Shown here: positions 5,978-6,025 of the stretch, one piece after another | How positions within the stretch are numbered: position 1 is the first letter of the stretch | Layout: each line of letters begins with the position of its first letter | Source of the DNA: an archaeon | GTDB lineage: Archaea; Thermoproteota; Nitrososphaeria; Conexivisphaerales; UBA164 | Direction of reading: 5' to 3' | Assembly (NCBI GenBank): GCA_021798095.1 | Contig: JAJZYL010000076.1 | Span: 1-6,025, forward strand | DNA: 6,025 bases | Position numbers and translations under genes: made by a program | Notes under the pieces: generated by a model | The model's database searches: none | Told to the model about the DNA's origin: nothing | What the model saw: only the letters and a program-made list of their open reading frames with translations

Positions 5978-6025
5978 ATGCTTTTGACATTCCTGGAGGA
6001 AATAGAAATCAGCAAGATCTCCCCC
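5978..6025 (+). CDS. Unidentified protein, first 16 residues (runs off window end)
   Basis: An open frame starting at ATG 5978 and still open at the window edge; it reads MLLTFLEEIEISKISP. The start is supported by a TATA box about 27 bases upstream, the same leaderless layout as the other genes here. The visible residues suggest an amphipathic N-terminal helix and are too few to assign a family. Divergence from the CoA-transferase makes an acyl-CoA enzyme or a local regulator possible, but nothing in the sequence decides this. Confidence 0.5.
   Translation, partial: MLLTFLEEIEISKISP

Overview
The window looks archaeal, most likely from the Thermoplasmatales (Thermoplasma and relatives). The main evidence is promoter layout. 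Six of the seven genes have an A/T-rich TATA-like box centred about 24-27 bases before a usable ATG, the spacing expected for leaderless archaeal transcripts, and they show no convincing Shine-Dalgarno sequence. Codon use is rich in ATA (Ile) and AGG (Arg), base composition is moderate (about half G+C by eye), and an oligo-T terminator follows one gene. The lineage is an inference; no rRNA or other marker is present.

Layout. Bases 1-282 (minus) hold the N-terminal part of a 3-hydroxyacyl-CoA dehydrogenase that leaves the window. Bases 334-1092 (minus) encode a short-chain dehydrogenase/reductase. Bases 1299-2114 (plus) encode a crotonase-fold (enoyl-CoA hydratase/isomerase family) protein, transcribed divergently from the SDR. 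It converges on a metallo-beta-lactamase-fold hydrolase of the lactonase-like group at 2183-2986 (minus), with a near-perfect palindrome between their stops. Bases 3145-4464 (minus) encode a sugar-porter-like MFS transporter. A possible degraded gene fragment lies at about 4507-4692. Bases 4699-5886 (minus) encode a family III (CaiB/BaiF) CoA-transferase. A new plus-strand gene starts at 5978 and leaves the window.

Together the genes read as an acyl-CoA catabolism island. The MFS protein could import an organic acid or related substrate, the CoA-transferase could activate it, the crotonase could isomerise or hydrate it, and the two dehydrogenases could oxidise hydroxy intermediates. The MBL hydrolase could open a lactone or cleave another ester. 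This pathway is inferred from families and co-location; the substrate cannot be read from the sequence. Each gene appears to have its own promoter, so this is a gene neighbourhood and not a single operon.

I found no CRISPR array, rRNA, tRNA, complete insertion sequence or clearly new multi-gene system. The points most worth a second look are the crotonase with one catalytic glutamate replaced, the stacked palindromes next to its TATA box, the N-terminal tail on the 3-hydroxyacyl-CoA dehydrogenase, and the possible gene remnant after the CoA-transferase.
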